A stretch of DNA of 64,000 nucleotides from Paenibacillus sp. USDA918EY. GTDB taxonomy: Bacteria > Bacillota > Bacilli > Paenibacillales > Paenibacillaceae. Below, piece by piece: positions 51,315 through 60,297 of this stretch (position 1 is the first letter of the stretch; each line of letters opens with the position of its first letter). The notes beneath the pieces were generated by a model, which had not been told where the DNA came from, made no database searches, and saw nothing but the letters and a program-made list of their open reading frames with translations. The stretch is taken from positions 112,684 to 176,683 of the forward strand of contig NZ_WTWY01000013.1 of the NCBI RefSeq assembly GCF_009870825.1, given 5' to 3'. Made by a program: the position numbers and the translations under genes.

Positions 51315-52717
51315 TCCGCAAAAATCAGGAATTTTTGACGCAAATGTATATTTTTACGGATTTTGTGTTCATCCAAATTTCTTTTCTTTTAGCCTGGTGG
51401 TTGAGGTTCAAAAGCGGATGGATTCCGCACAGCGGTCCTTTGCCGATCGAGACGTACGCCATGTGGAGCTTCATTTACGGGGCGATTGCGGTTCTAGCGG
51501 GCATGCTGATTTCCTTATACTCACCGAAGCGCAAAAAACGTTTTGCGGATGAGTTCATCAAAATCATACAGGTACATGCGATTAGCATTTTCGTGCTGCT
51601 CAGCTTGATGTTTTTCGTGAAGGAAGTTAATATTTCCCGGTCGTATTTGGCCATCTACATGGTTTTGCTCGTCATGTTTATCCTGGTTTACCGTTACATA
51701 CTCAAAGCATCATTGAAAGCTATCCGGGAAAAAGGGTACAACCGCCAGTTCGTGCTGATTATCGGCGCGGGTTCGCTGGGCAAAAGATTTTATCAAAATC
51801 TCCGCCAGTATCCGGAAATGGGATATGAGGTCGTCGGTTTCCTCGACGATTTTCAGCAATGGGATTCGCTTGACGAGAAGCGGTATCGGCCGATTTTAGG
51901 CACGGTAGACGATCTGGAGAAGGTGCTGGAAGAAACACTGATTGACGAAGTGATCATGGCGCTTCCGCTGGATGCGCACTCGAAGTATCCGAAGATCATC
52001 AACCTGTGCGAAAAAGCGGGCGTGCGCACGCTGATCATACCCGACTTTTTCGACTATCTCCCGGCAAGGCCGTATTTCGACAATTTTGCGGGGATGCCGA
52101 TGATCAACGTTCGCGACATTCCGCTCGATTTGGCAGGGAACCGGCTGTTTAAGCGGCTGTTCGATATTGCGTTTTCCTTGTTTGCGATCGTGCTGACTTC
52201 ACCGCTTATGATTGCGATCGTGATCGGCGTGAAGCTGACGTCGCCGGGTCCGGTTATTTTTAAGCAGGAGCGGGTCGGGCTGAACAGGCGTAATTTCATG
52301 ATGTACAAATTCCGCTCGATGAAGCAGCTGCCGCCGGGCACCGAAGACACGGGCTGGACGGTCGAAAACGACCCCCGCCGGACGAAGTTCGGTTCCTTCC
52401 TGCGCAAAACAAGCTTGGATGAGTTGCCGCAGTTTTTTAACGTGTTGTTCGGGCATATGAGCGTGGTCGGCCCGCGGCCGGAACGTCCGTATTTCGTGGA
52501 TCAGTTTCGCGAGGAAATCCCGAAATACATGGTGAAGCACCATGTCCGTCCGGGCATTACCGGCTGGGCGCAAAGCAACGGCTTGCGCGGGGACACCTCC
52601 ATCGAAGAGCGCATCAACCACGACATTTTTTACATTGAAAACTGGTCTCTTTTATTCGATATCAAAATCATTTTCAAAACGATCCGCAACGGATTCGTGA
52701 ACAAAAATGCATATTAG
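51311..52717 (+). CDS. Undecaprenyl-phosphate sugar-1-phosphate transferase (WbaP/WsaP type)
   Basis: A 468-residue polyprenyl glycosylphosphotransferase. Four N-terminal transmembrane helices (about residues 10-140) and a nucleotide-binding-like middle domain (VLIIGAGSLGKRFYQNL near 152-168) lead to a fifth membrane segment. The C-terminal catalytic domain (about 278-468) has KRLFDIAFSLFAI, SPGPVIFKQERVG, YKFRSMK and SLDELPQFFNVL with the catalytic Asp-Glu pair. It starts glycan chains by moving hexose-1-phosphate from a UDP-sugar to undecaprenyl phosphate. WsaP and WsfP do this in S-layer glycan clusters. It starts with GTG behind GGAGGTGGG. GC content is that of the core genome. Confidence 0.94.
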   Translation: MIRKNQEFLTQMYIFTDFVFIQISFLLAWWLRFKSGWIPHSGPLPIETYAMWSFIYGAIAVLAGMLISLYSPKRKKRFADEFIKIIQVHAISIFVLLSLMFFVKEVNISRSYLAIYMVLLVMFILVYRYILKASLKAIREKGYNRQFVLIIGAGSLGKRFYQNLRQYPEMGYEVVGFLDDFQQWDSLDEKRYRPILGTVDDLEKVLEETLIDEVIMALPLDAHSKYPKIINLCEKAGVRTLIIPDFFDYLPARPYFDNFAGMPMINVRDIPLDLAGNRLFKRLFDIAFSLFAIVLTSPLMIAIVIGVKLTSPGPVIFKQERVGLNRRNFMMYKFRSMKQLPPGTEDTGWTVENDPRRTKFGSFLRKTSLDELPQFFNVLFGHMSVVGPRPERPYFVDQFREEIPKYMVKHHVRPGITGWAQSNGLRGDTSIEERINHDIFYIENWSLLFDIKIIFKTIRNGFVNKNAY

Positions 52718-52741
52718 ATTTTGACCGGAATAAACCGGGTG

Positions 52742-52771
52742 AAAAGCGGCGTGGAGACACGTCGTTTTTTG
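52742..52771 (+). terminator. Terminator after the initiating transferase gene
   Basis: AAAAGCGGCGTG pairs with CACGTCGTTTTT through one G-U pair, with loop GAGA; T-rich sequence follows. It closes the glycan region. Confidence 0.75.
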
Positions 52772-52949
52772 TGTTTTTACCAAGACGTAGATTAAGAAGA
52801 GATAAGGAAAAGGGAAGACCGCAATAAAGAAGAAAGATTCCTGAGGGGGCATACTCACTCTCCGTTTAACCCCCCTCGCTTCCGGGTAATCCTCCAATAA
52901 CGGCGCACCTCATTCAATACATACCCGATGACAAAGGATGTGAACCGAT

Positions 52950-53822
52950 ATGCGAAAATGGGTCGCCCTGCTGCTGCTGGCAGTAACCGCCGTGATCCTG
53001 TTTTGGACGCCCCGGGGGAACTCGCAGGAATCGACCGGAGGGTTTACGGATTATAAGGTGGTTTCCCATGCGATGGGAGGCATCCGCGATCATGCATATA
53101 CAAATTCTTACGAAGCGTTTATCGCCAACTATGAAAAAGGAAACCGGGTGTTCGAAGTGGACCTGCTGCTGACCGAAGACGGCAATCTGGTAGCAAGGCA
53201 TGAATGGACCCGGGCGATGACCGAACTGCTGCAGCAGGAAGACGAACTCCCGCAGGACCGCCAGGCAGCGCGGTTAACATATGAGGAGTTTAAAAAAAGC
53301 AAAATTCTCGGGGGTTACGCCCCGCTGGATTGGAACGATATCATGGATTTGATGGAGCGTTTTCCGGACATTTACATCGTGACCGACACAAAGGAGCAGG
53401 ATCCGGAAGAGATGAAACGCCAGTTTGCGATGTTGGTTCAGTCGGCGGAAGCGCGGGATCCGCTGCTGCTGCAGCGGGTGGTGCCGCAAATTTATAACCG
53501 GCCGATGCTGGCCGAGGTGAAGGACATATACGACTTCCCATCCGTTATCTACACGCTGTATGCGACGGAGGATACGGATGAAGAGGTTGTGGACTTCGTT
53601 GCGGAACATGACATCGATGCGGTGACGATCCCGGAACAACGCGTGACCCGTTCCTTTTTGTCGAAGCTGAAAAAAGCCGGGGCGGCCGCTTACGTCAACA
53701 CCGTCAACGAACCCGCGGATGCCAACAGGCTTAAGCGAATGGGAGCGAACGGCGTGTACTCGGACTTTTTGACCGAAAAAGAGGTCGAATCCGCAAATTG
53801 GTTGTATGCGCTGGGAAAATAG
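52950..53822 (+). CDS. Glycerophosphodiester phosphodiesterase-like protein
   Basis: A 290-residue protein with an N-terminal hydrophobic segment (residues 4-22, signal or anchor). A TIM-barrel GDPD-type domain follows: VVSHAMGGIRDHAYTNSYEAF replaces the usual HRG and NT motifs, VFEVDLLLTEDGNLVARHEW holds the E-x-D and DG-H pattern, and IVTDTKEQDPE follows. The first motif is altered (SHAMGG), so the substrate may differ from simple glycerophosphodiesters. Being exported, it might act on teichoic-acid-like or phosphoglycerol material. AAAGGATGTGAA precedes the ATG. It appears to be a single-gene unit. Confidence 0.8.
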   Translation: MRKWVALLLLAVTAVILFWTPRGNSQESTGGFTDYKVVSHAMGGIRDHAYTNSYEAFIANYEKGNRVFEVDLLLTEDGNLVARHEWTRAMTELLQQEDELPQDRQAARLTYEEFKKSKILGGYAPLDWNDIMDLMERFPDIYIVTDTKEQDPEEMKRQFAMLVQSAEARDPLLLQRVVPQIYNRPMLAEVKDIYDFPSVIYTLYATEDTDEEVVDFVAEHDIDAVTIPEQRVTRSFLSKLKKAGAAAYVNTVNEPADANRLKRMGANGVYSDFLTEKEVESANWLYALGK

Positions 53823-53837
53823 AAAAATGGAAGCTGT

Positions 53838-53866
53838 AAGTCGTCGGCAATCGCCGGCGGCTTTTT
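53838..53866 (+). terminator. Terminator after the GDPD-like gene
   Basis: AAGTCGTCGGC pairs with GCCGGCGGCTT through two U-G pairs, followed by a T run. Confidence 0.8.
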
Positions 53867-54008
53867 GCGTTAAAAGAATCTTTGATTCCCGTGGTTCCTC
53901 GTAAAGCGTCTGGATCCGAATCGCAGCCATGGCTCGGCTCGCTCTATGGGGCTGTTTTGGCCGGCTGGAAATTCCATAAAAATGTTCGCATCCTATGCGA
54001 ACAAGAAA

Positions 54009-54037
54009 TTGACACTACTCCCGTGCTGACATAGACT
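54009..54037 (+). promoter_or_regulatory. Promoter of the pcrB-pcrA group
   Basis: A consensus TTGACA (54009-54014), a 17-base spacer and TAGACT (54032-54037), 35 bases before the pcrB start codon. Confidence 0.75.
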
Positions 54038-54071
54038 AGATTTAAGAGAAAAAGTCGTGGAGGAATGACGT

Positions 54072-54758
54072 TTGAAGCAGATGATCAAACCATGGAGACA
54101 TGTTTTTAAGCTGGACCCGGACCGGGAGATTGACGATCAGGCGCTGGAAGCGGTGTGCATGTCCGGAACGGATGCCATCATGATCGGCGGTTCGAGCGGC
54201 GTGACGTTCGACAATACGGTCGATTTGCTGTCGCGTGTGCGCCGGTATGAGCTCCCATGCGTGCTTGAGGTGTCCAATCTCGAGATGCTTGTGCCCGGTT
54301 TCGATTTGTACATGATTCCGATGGTGATGAATACCGCGGATTCGGCGTGGATTACCGGCCAACATAAGCAGGCCATTGAGGAATACGGCTATATGATTCC
54401 GTGGGATCTGCTCGTTCCCGAAGGCTACATTATATTGAACCCGGATTCGGCCGTAGCCCGGCTGACCGGAGCGCAGACCGACCTGGACGCGGACGGAGCG
54501 GCTGCTTATGCGCAGGTGGCGGACAAGCTGATGTCCCTGCCGATTGTTTACGTCGAGTACAGCGGCAGCTTCGGCGACATGGAAACGGTCCGAAAAATCC
54601 ACCAGTCGGTTCATGGCGCGAAGGTGTTTTACGGAGGAGGAATCCACGATCCGGAAACCGCCAAGGCCGCTGCGGCCGTCTGCGATACGATCGTCGTCGG
54701 CAACGCGGTATATGAAGATCTGGCTCAGGCGCTGCTTACCGTCAAGGCCGTGAAGTAG
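54072..54758 (+). CDS. pcrB: Heptaprenylglyceryl phosphate synthase
   Basis: A 228-residue TIM-barrel prenyltransferase. KPWRHVFKLDPDREID near residues 5-20, DAIMIGGSSGVTFDN near 34-48 and VYVEYSGSFGD plus YGGGIHDPETAK near 157-200 match PcrB. The enzyme joins heptaprenyl diphosphate to glycerol-1-phosphate to make an archaeal-type ether lipid precursor in Bacillales. It starts with TTG at 54072 behind GTGGAGGAATG. It is followed by pcrA, the usual order in this group. Confidence 0.93.
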   Translation: MKQMIKPWRHVFKLDPDREIDDQALEAVCMSGTDAIMIGGSSGVTFDNTVDLLSRVRRYELPCVLEVSNLEMLVPGFDLYMIPMVMNTADSAWITGQHKQAIEEYGYMIPWDLLVPEGYIILNPDSAVARLTGAQTDLDADGAAAYAQVADKLMSLPIVYVEYSGSFGDMETVRKIHQSVHGAKVFYGGGIHDPETAKAAAAVCDTIVVGNAVYEDLAQALLTVKAVK

Positions 54759-54801
54759 CTTTTGCCGGATTACAACGATATGAAGGAAGGAGCATGCCTG
54801 C

Positions 54802-57126
54802 ATGCAACCGATAGATATACATCAAGCGATTCAAAAATTAAATCCGCAGCAGCGGCAGGCCGTCGAAGCGACGGAAGGGCCGCTGCTCATTTTGGCCGGA
54901 GCGGGAAGCGGCAAGACCCGGGTGCTGACGCACCGGATTGCTTACCTGATCGCCACGCGCAAAGCGCCGCCATGGGGCATTTTGGCGATCACGTTTACGA
55001 ACAAGGCGGCACGGGAGATGCAGGAGCGCGTCACCAGGCTTGTCGGCCATGAAGGCCGCGACATTTGGGTATCGACGTTCCACTCGATGTGCGTGCGCAT
55101 TCTCCGCAAGGATATCGAACGGATCGGCTTTAATTCGAACTTTACGATTTTGGATTCGACGGACCAGTTGTCTTTGGTGCGGAACTGCATGAAGGACCTG
55201 AACCTGGACACGAAAAAATTCGAGCCGAAAGCCATCCTTTCCCTGATAAGCACCGCCAAGAACGAACTGATCACGCCGGCTCAATACGAGCAAAAGGCGG
55301 GGGACTACCTGGAAAGCATCGCGGCTAAGGTATACACCATGTACCAGCGCCGCCTGAAAAGCAACAACTCGCTGGATTTCGACGACCTGATCATGGCCAC
55401 GATCCAGCTGTTTAAAGAAGTGCCCGAAGTTCTTGATTTCTACCAGAAAAAGTTCCAATACATCCACGTCGACGAATACCAGGATACGAACCGGGCGCAG
55501 TACATGCTGTGCCGGATGCTGGCCGACGGCCATCACCGCATTTGCGTCGTGGGCGACAGCGACCAGTCGATCTACCGCTGGCGCGGGGCGGATATCAGCA
55601 ACATCCTCAATTTCGAGGAGGATTATCCGGAAGCCCGCACCATCCTGCTCGAGCAGAATTACCGGTCGACGTCCACCATTTTGAACGCGGCCAACGCAGT
55701 CATCAAGCAAAACAGCGGACGCAAGTCGAAAAATCTGTGGACCGATAAAGGCGAAGGCGCTAAGATCAAAATCTACAGAGCCGACTCGGAGCATGATGAA
55801 GGGTATTTCGTGACCTCTGAAATCAGCAATAACGTGAAGCAGGGCAAGTCCTATCAGGATCACGCCATTTTGTACCGCACCAACGCCCAATCCCGGGTGA
55901 TCGAGGAAATTTTGATCAAATCCGATATTCCGTACCAAATCGTGGGCGGCATCAAGTTCTATGACCGCAAAGAGATTAAGGATATCCTCGCTTATCTGCG
56001 CCTGATTTCCAATCCCAATGACGACCTCAGCTTGGCGCGTATCATCAACGTGCCGAAGAGAGGCGTCGGCGACACGTCGGTGGCCAAGCTGACCGCGGCC
56101 GCTGCCGAACGCGGCGTATCGATATTCCAGGTGCTTGCGGTCGTGGACGATCTCGGGTTTGCTGGCAAGACGCGCAACGCGCTGGTGGAATTTTACGATA
56201 TGATCGCCGCGCTGAACCAGATGGTGGAGTATTTGTCCGTCACGGAGCTTACCGAAAAAATGTTGGAGATGAGCGAATACCGCGTTGAGATGCAGCGCGA
56301 AAACACGATCGAATCACGCTCGCGCCTCGAGAACATCGACGAGTTTCTGTCCGTTACGATGGAATTCGAAAAAAACAACGAAGACAAGTCGCTGGTTTCC
56401 TTCCTGACGGATCTGGCGCTCATTGCCGATATCGATTCGATGAACGACGACGATGAGGACCAATCGGATGCGGTCATTCTCATGACGATGCACAGCGCGA
56501 AAGGTTTGGAGTTCCCGATCGTGTTTATCGTCGGCATGGAGGAAGGGGTATTCCCGCACAGCCGGGCGTTTTTGGACAACGAGGAATTGGAAGAGGAGCG
56601 CCGTTTGGCTTATGTCGGCATCACCCGGGCGGAGCAGCAGCTGTACCTGTCCTGCGCGCAGATGCGGACGCTGTTCGGCCGGACGACGGCGAACCAGCCA
56701 TCGCGTTTCCTGGATGAAATCCCGGAAGAGCTTAAAGAGGAGACCGGCGTCGCCCGCGACCGGTACCGCCGCGGCGGCAACATTGGCGGCTCGTACGGCA
56801 GCCGCGGATTCGGCAGCAGCGGCAGCAATTTCGGGCGCAGCAACCAGACCTCATCGCTCAGCGGTTCAACGGCACGGGCCACCGGAACGTCCAGCAAGGT
56901 GACGGTAACGGCTTCAGCGCCGAAACCGGCGGCTACGGGAGACAAGTCCGATCTGACGACGCTGAAGGCCGGCGACAAAGTCGCCCACGGCAAATGGGGC
57001 ACGGGCACGGTCGTATCGGTCAAAGGCACCGGCAACGATACCGAGCTGCAGATCGCGTTTCCGGCACCTGTCGGCGTGAAACGGCTGCTGGCCGGGTTTG
57101 CGCCGATTACGAGAGTGGAAGGCTAG
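54802..57126 (+). CDS. pcrA: ATP-dependent DNA helicase PcrA (UvrD family)
   Basis: A 774-residue superfamily 1A helicase. It has the Q motif LNPQQRQAVEATEGP near residue 13, Walker A AGAGSGKTR near 34, DEYQDTN near 223, SDQSIYRWRGAD and VILMTMHSAKGLEFP near 556. After the helicase core comes a glycine- and serine-rich linker (about 645-700). A small C-terminal Tudor-like domain (GDKVAHGKWGTGTVVSVKG near 727-745) contacts RNA polymerase in related proteins. It is needed for repair and rolling-circle replication. It lies 43 bases after pcrB. Confidence 0.97.
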   Translation: MQPIDIHQAIQKLNPQQRQAVEATEGPLLILAGAGSGKTRVLTHRIAYLIATRKAPPWGILAITFTNKAAREMQERVTRLVGHEGRDIWVSTFHSMCVRILRKDIERIGFNSNFTILDSTDQLSLVRNCMKDLNLDTKKFEPKAILSLISTAKNELITPAQYEQKAGDYLESIAAKVYTMYQRRLKSNNSLDFDDLIMATIQLFKEVPEVLDFYQKKFQYIHVDEYQDTNRAQYMLCRMLADGHHRICVVGDSDQSIYRWRGADISNILNFEEDYPEARTILLEQNYRSTSTILNAANAVIKQNSGRKSKNLWTDKGEGAKIKIYRADSEHDEGYFVTSEISNNVKQGKSYQDHAILYRTNAQSRVIEEILIKSDIPYQIVGGIKFYDRKEIKDILAYLRLISNPNDDLSLARIINVPKRGVGDTSVAKLTAAAAERGVSIFQVLAVVDDLGFAGKTRNALVEFYDMIAALNQMVEYLSVTELTEKMLEMSEYRVEMQRENTIESRSRLENIDEFLSVTMEFEKNNEDKSLVSFLTDLALIADIDSMNDDDEDQSDAVILMTMHSAKGLEFPIVFIVGMEEGVFPHSRAFLDNEELEEERRLAYVGITRAEQQLYLSCAQMRTLFGRTTANQPSRFLDEIPEELKEETGVARDRYRRGGNIGGSYGSRGFGSSGSNFGRSNQTSSLSGSTARATGTSSKVTVTASAPKPAATGDKSDLTTLKAGDKVAHGKWGTGTVVSVKGTGNDTELQIAFPAPVGVKRLLAGFAPITRVEG

Positions 57127-57336
57127 AAGTAGAACTCAACTTCATTAGTTCCGGGCTAGATGCTAGATTAGCGGAGGGGACGGAATCGATTCTTACGAAG
57201 CGGTAGCGTAAAATCAGGAGGCGGGCAACGATCGGAAGAACGATCCGTAACCGCAGCGGCAACCTTGCATCGATTTACGAACAAATTTCAGAATGAACAG
57301 AAATCATTTTATATATGACGGAGGGATGGTCCGCGC
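57127..57336. other. pcrA-ligA intergenic stretch
   Basis: A 210-base gap, unusually long for this operon. It contains a direct repeat of AACGATC(C/G)G near 57228-57248 and several GC-rich blocks but no confident hairpin, terminator or gene. A ligA promoter may lie in its AT-rich right end (TTTATATATGA near 57307). Confidence 0.35.
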
Positions 57337-59355
57337 ATGGATCCGATGTCTACGATGGAGCAGCTCGTCGCCGAGCTGAACAAATTGAATTACCATTATT
57401 ACACGCTCGACAAGCCGCTGATCAGCGATAAGGAGTACGATGCCTTATACGATCAGCTGGTCGCTTTGGAGAAGGAGAGCGGCGTCGTTTTGCCCGATTC
57501 CCCGACCCAACGCGTTGGCGGCGAGCTGCTGAAAGGGTTCGTCCAACACCGTCATTTGGCTCCGCTGTGGAGCCTGGACAAAGCGCAAAACGTGGACCAG
57601 CTGCGAAGCTGGAACGCGCGCGTCACCAAGCTTGTGGCGGACTATAACAGCAAAAATCCGGACAATCCTTTGCCGCAGCCAAGCTATGCGGTCGAGCTGA
57701 AATTCGACGGCCTGACGCTGAACCTGACGTATACGGACGGCAGGCTGGTGCAGGCGGCGACCCGCGGCAACGGCGTCGTTGGCGAGGGCATTTTGGCCCA
57801 AGTCAAAACGATCAAATCCGTACCGCTTACCATCCCTTATCAAGACGGCACGATCGAAGTGCAGGGCGAGGGCATCATGAACCTGTCGGTGCTGGAGAAA
57901 TACAACCAGACGGCGGCGGAACCGCTGAAAAACGCCCGCAACGCCGCAGCCGGCGCGCTCCGCAACCTGAATCCGAAGGTCACGGCCGAGCGCAAGCTCA
58001 GCGCGTTCTTTTACAACGTCGGGTACTCCGACAATATCCGTTTTGAAAGCCACAAGGAAATGATGGACTTTTTGCGCGACAATCATTTTAAGGTGAACCC
58101 GTATATTTCGTATTTCGAAAACTTTGACGACGTGACCAAGCAGCTGGAAGACATCCAGGAGCGCCGTGCGGGACTCGATTACCTGATCGACGGCGCCGTC
58201 GTGAAAATCGTCGATATGCGCACGCGGGAAGCGCTGGGATACACGGACAAATTCCCTCGGTGGGCGGTTGCCTACAAGTTCGAGGCGGAAGAAACGACGA
58301 CCGTGCTGGAGTCCGTCTCCTGGGAAGTGGGACGCACGGGCAAAATCACGCCGGTGGCCCGCGTCGAACCTGTCGAGCTGGCGGGCGTGACGGTGCAGAA
58401 CTGCACGCTCAACAACATCGGGGACATCGAACGGAAAAACCTGAAGCATGCACTTGGCACCCGCGTCTTTATCCGCCGCTCGAACGACGTCATCCCGGAG
58501 ATTTTGGGAAAGGTGACCGAAGAGAGCGACGGCGAAGAGATTGTGTACCCGGAACATTGCCCTGCCTGCGGGTTCCCGCTGGAACAGCGCGGAGCGCATC
58601 TGTTCTGCAACAACCGTCTGGATTGCAAGCCGCAAATCATTGGCCGGATCACCCATTTTGCCTCAAGGGATGCGATGGACATCGAAACGTTCAGCGTCAT
58701 GACGGCGGAGCAGTTGTACAATGAGCTGAACGTGCGCGAGCCTGCGGACTTGTACACGCTGACGTTTGAAGATTTGATCAAGCTGGATCGTTTTGGCGAG
58801 AAAAAAGCGAATAACTTGCTGGCGGCGCTGGAGAACAGTAAAGATCGTGACCTCGCTTCGTTCCTGTTTGCTTTGGGCATCCCGAACACCGGCAAATCGA
58901 CGACCAAAATGCTTGCCGACCATTACCGCGACTTGCATGCCATTATGAACGCGACCGTGGAAGAACTGATCGCCCTCCCGGACGTGGGCGGCATCGTCGC
59001 CGAAAGCATCGTAAGCTTTTTTGCGGATCCGTTCATGAAGACGGGCATCGAAAAGATGCTATCCTTGGGCGTCAAAGCGAAAGCTCCGGAAGCGCCGCAG
59101 GTGGTAAGCACCGATTCCTTCTTTAGCGGCAAAACGGTTGTTCTGACCGGAACGCTGCACCAGCTAACCCGCGACGAAGCGGCCAAGAGGCTGGAAGCTT
59201 TGGGGGCCAAAGTCACCGGCAGCGTATCCTCGAAGACGGATTTGGTCATCGCGGGCGAAAAAGCCGGCAGCAAACTGACCAAAGCCCAGCAGCTCGGCAT
59301 TCAGGTCATCGAAGACGAGGATGAGTTCATCCGCCTGCTTAACATGGAAGCTTAA
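57337..59355 (+). CDS. ligA: NAD-dependent DNA ligase
   Basis: A 672-residue LigA with the usual order. Domain Ia has YHYYTLDKPLISDKEYDALYD near residues 19-39. The nucleotidyltransferase core has the active-site lysine in VELKFDGLTLN near 119. An OB fold and the four-cysteine zinc finger (CPACG near 408, CNNRLDC near 426) follow, then helix-hairpin-helix repeats and a C-terminal BRCT domain (about 590-670, GKTVVLTGTLHQLTRDEA). Some motifs differ from the textbook form (KFDG for KIDG, RGNGVVGE for RGDGTxGE). It follows pcrB-pcrA, the normal locus, so it should be the essential ligase. The ATG follows GGAGGG. Confidence 0.95.
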   Translation: MDPMSTMEQLVAELNKLNYHYYTLDKPLISDKEYDALYDQLVALEKESGVVLPDSPTQRVGGELLKGFVQHRHLAPLWSLDKAQNVDQLRSWNARVTKLVADYNSKNPDNPLPQPSYAVELKFDGLTLNLTYTDGRLVQAATRGNGVVGEGILAQVKTIKSVPLTIPYQDGTIEVQGEGIMNLSVLEKYNQTAAEPLKNARNAAAGALRNLNPKVTAERKLSAFFYNVGYSDNIRFESHKEMMDFLRDNHFKVNPYISYFENFDDVTKQLEDIQERRAGLDYLIDGAVVKIVDMRTREALGYTDKFPRWAVAYKFEAEETTTVLESVSWEVGRTGKITPVARVEPVELAGVTVQNCTLNNIGDIERKNLKHALGTRVFIRRSNDVIPEILGKVTEESDGEEIVYPEHCPACGFPLEQRGAHLFCNNRLDCKPQIIGRITHFASRDAMDIETFSVMTAEQLYNELNVREPADLYTLTFEDLIKLDRFGEKKANNLLAALENSKDRDLASFLFALGIPNTGKSTTKMLADHYRDLHAIMNATVEELIALPDVGGIVAESIVSFFADPFMKTGIEKMLSLGVKAKAPEAPQVVSTDSFFSGKTVVLTGTLHQLTRDEAAKRLEALGAKVTGSVSSKTDLVIAGEKAGSKLTKAQQLGIQVIEDEDEFIRLLNMEA

Positions 59356-59380
59356 AACCTAATACTAACGAAACAAGCAG

Positions 59381-59416
59381 AAGTCCTGGTTCAGCAATGA
59401 ATCAGGACTTTTTGGC
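59381..59416 (+). terminator. Terminator after ligA
   Basis: AAGTCCTGGTTCA pairs with TGAATCAGGACTT (small bulge) across GCAA, followed by a T run. Confidence 0.85.
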
Positions 59417-59496
59417 GTAAAACAAAATCGTGGGTAACGGAATCTCTGCGTGGATAAAGAATATCTGCTAGAAACTGAGGTGAGGTGGCGAAGAAC

Positions 59497-59580
59497 ATGA
59501 ACGTCATGTCGGAACGGCTGATGCATCCCTGGAAGAGAGAACGGCGGATCATGCGTAAACCGATTTTAAGGGAATGTTAA
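59497..59580 (+). CDS. Possible 27-residue peptide upstream of the HAMP gene
   Basis: A short frame (MNVMSERLMHPWKRERR start) with a plausible ribosome site (GAGGTGAGGTGG) upstream. It is very basic and ends within the phased TTAAGG repeats. It could be a leader peptide or chance. I have no family for it. Confidence 0.25.
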   Translation: MNVMSERLMHPWKRERRIMRKPILREC

Positions 59581-59630
59581 GGATTTCTGGCGTGATTTTT
59601 AAGAATTGGGCTTTATCCTTTTTGTATAAG
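59566..59630 (+). promoter_or_regulatory. Phased TTAAGG repeats and -10 element (OmpR-family regulated promoter)
   Basis: TTAAGG at 59566-59571 and 59577-59582 (11 bases apart) and TTAAGA at 59599-59604 (22 bases further) form a helically phased direct-repeat array. A -10 hexamer TATAAG lies at 59625-59630. The third box occupies the -35 position, which is typical of promoters activated by OmpR/PhoB-type response regulators. The HAMP gene starts at 59665. Confidence 0.6.
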
Positions 59631-59664
59631 GCAAAATTTGCCTGTCTGGCAAGGAGGGATTGAA

Positions 59665-60297
59665 GTGGCAAATAAATGGCTGACGGTTCGCGCCGGTTAT
59701 TTGTATTTTTTTATCGGGAGCATGCTTCTTAGCAGCATTTTTCTTTTTATTGTACATAAAGCGTTTCGAATTCTGTATTCCCATTATGCTTCCGACCGGG
59801 GTGCGTTCGTGGTCCGTTTATCCCATTGGCTGATCAATCACGTGGGGAAAACGCCGATATTCGTGTTTTTATTTTTGGCGGTGTTTATTTCGATCTTTAT
59901 GCTGAGGTCGCAAAAAACGGCCGATGACGTTAAAGCGCTGCTGAAGGCCGCGGAAGACCTGGCATGCCGGGGTTCGTTTAAGGAGCTGGAAGTATCGTCG
60001 GTTGGGGAGTTGAGGGTGCTGGCCGGACATTTGCGCAGCTTGAACGAGTCCTCGGGTTCTTTCCGGCAAAAGAGAGTCTTGGCGGAAAACAATGAACATG
60101 AACACACGGTTCAAAAGCTTGAGAACGAAGACGTCATGGCGCTCATTTTAAGGATAAAATCCTTGCTGCGTCTCATCGAGGAAGCCGACAACGGCGAAGG
60201 CAAACCGGAGCATACGGAGCGTGTAAACGTAAAAGCGCTCAAGCAGGAAGCGCTCGGAATGGAAAGGCTTTTGGAAAGCCTGATGGTCGTGTCATGA
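59665..60297 (+). CDS. Two-helix HAMP protein, apparent histidine kinase remnant without acceptor His and ATPase
   Basis: A 210-residue protein starting with GTG at 59665 behind AAGGAGG. It has two transmembrane helices (about residues 12-35 and 65-82) with a short extracellular loop and a HAMP-like segment (about 83-130). A helical region follows (LENEDVMALILRIKSLLRLIEEA near 143-165, then VKALKQEALGMERLLESLM) that has the shape of a histidine kinase dimerisation domain. The usual HDLRTPL stretch with the phospho-accepting His is missing, and the protein ends before any ATPase domain. It overlaps the downstream penicillin-binding protein gene by four bases, suggesting a regulatory or scaffold role for that enzyme. 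Confidence 0.75.
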   Translation: MANKWLTVRAGYLYFFIGSMLLSSIFLFIVHKAFRILYSHYASDRGAFVVRLSHWLINHVGKTPIFVFLFLAVFISIFMLRSQKTADDVKALLKAAEDLACRGSFKELEVSSVGELRVLAGHLRSLNESSGSFRQKRVLAENNEHEHTVQKLENEDVMALILRIKSLLRLIEEADNGEGKPEHTERVNVKALKQEALGMERLLESLMVVS

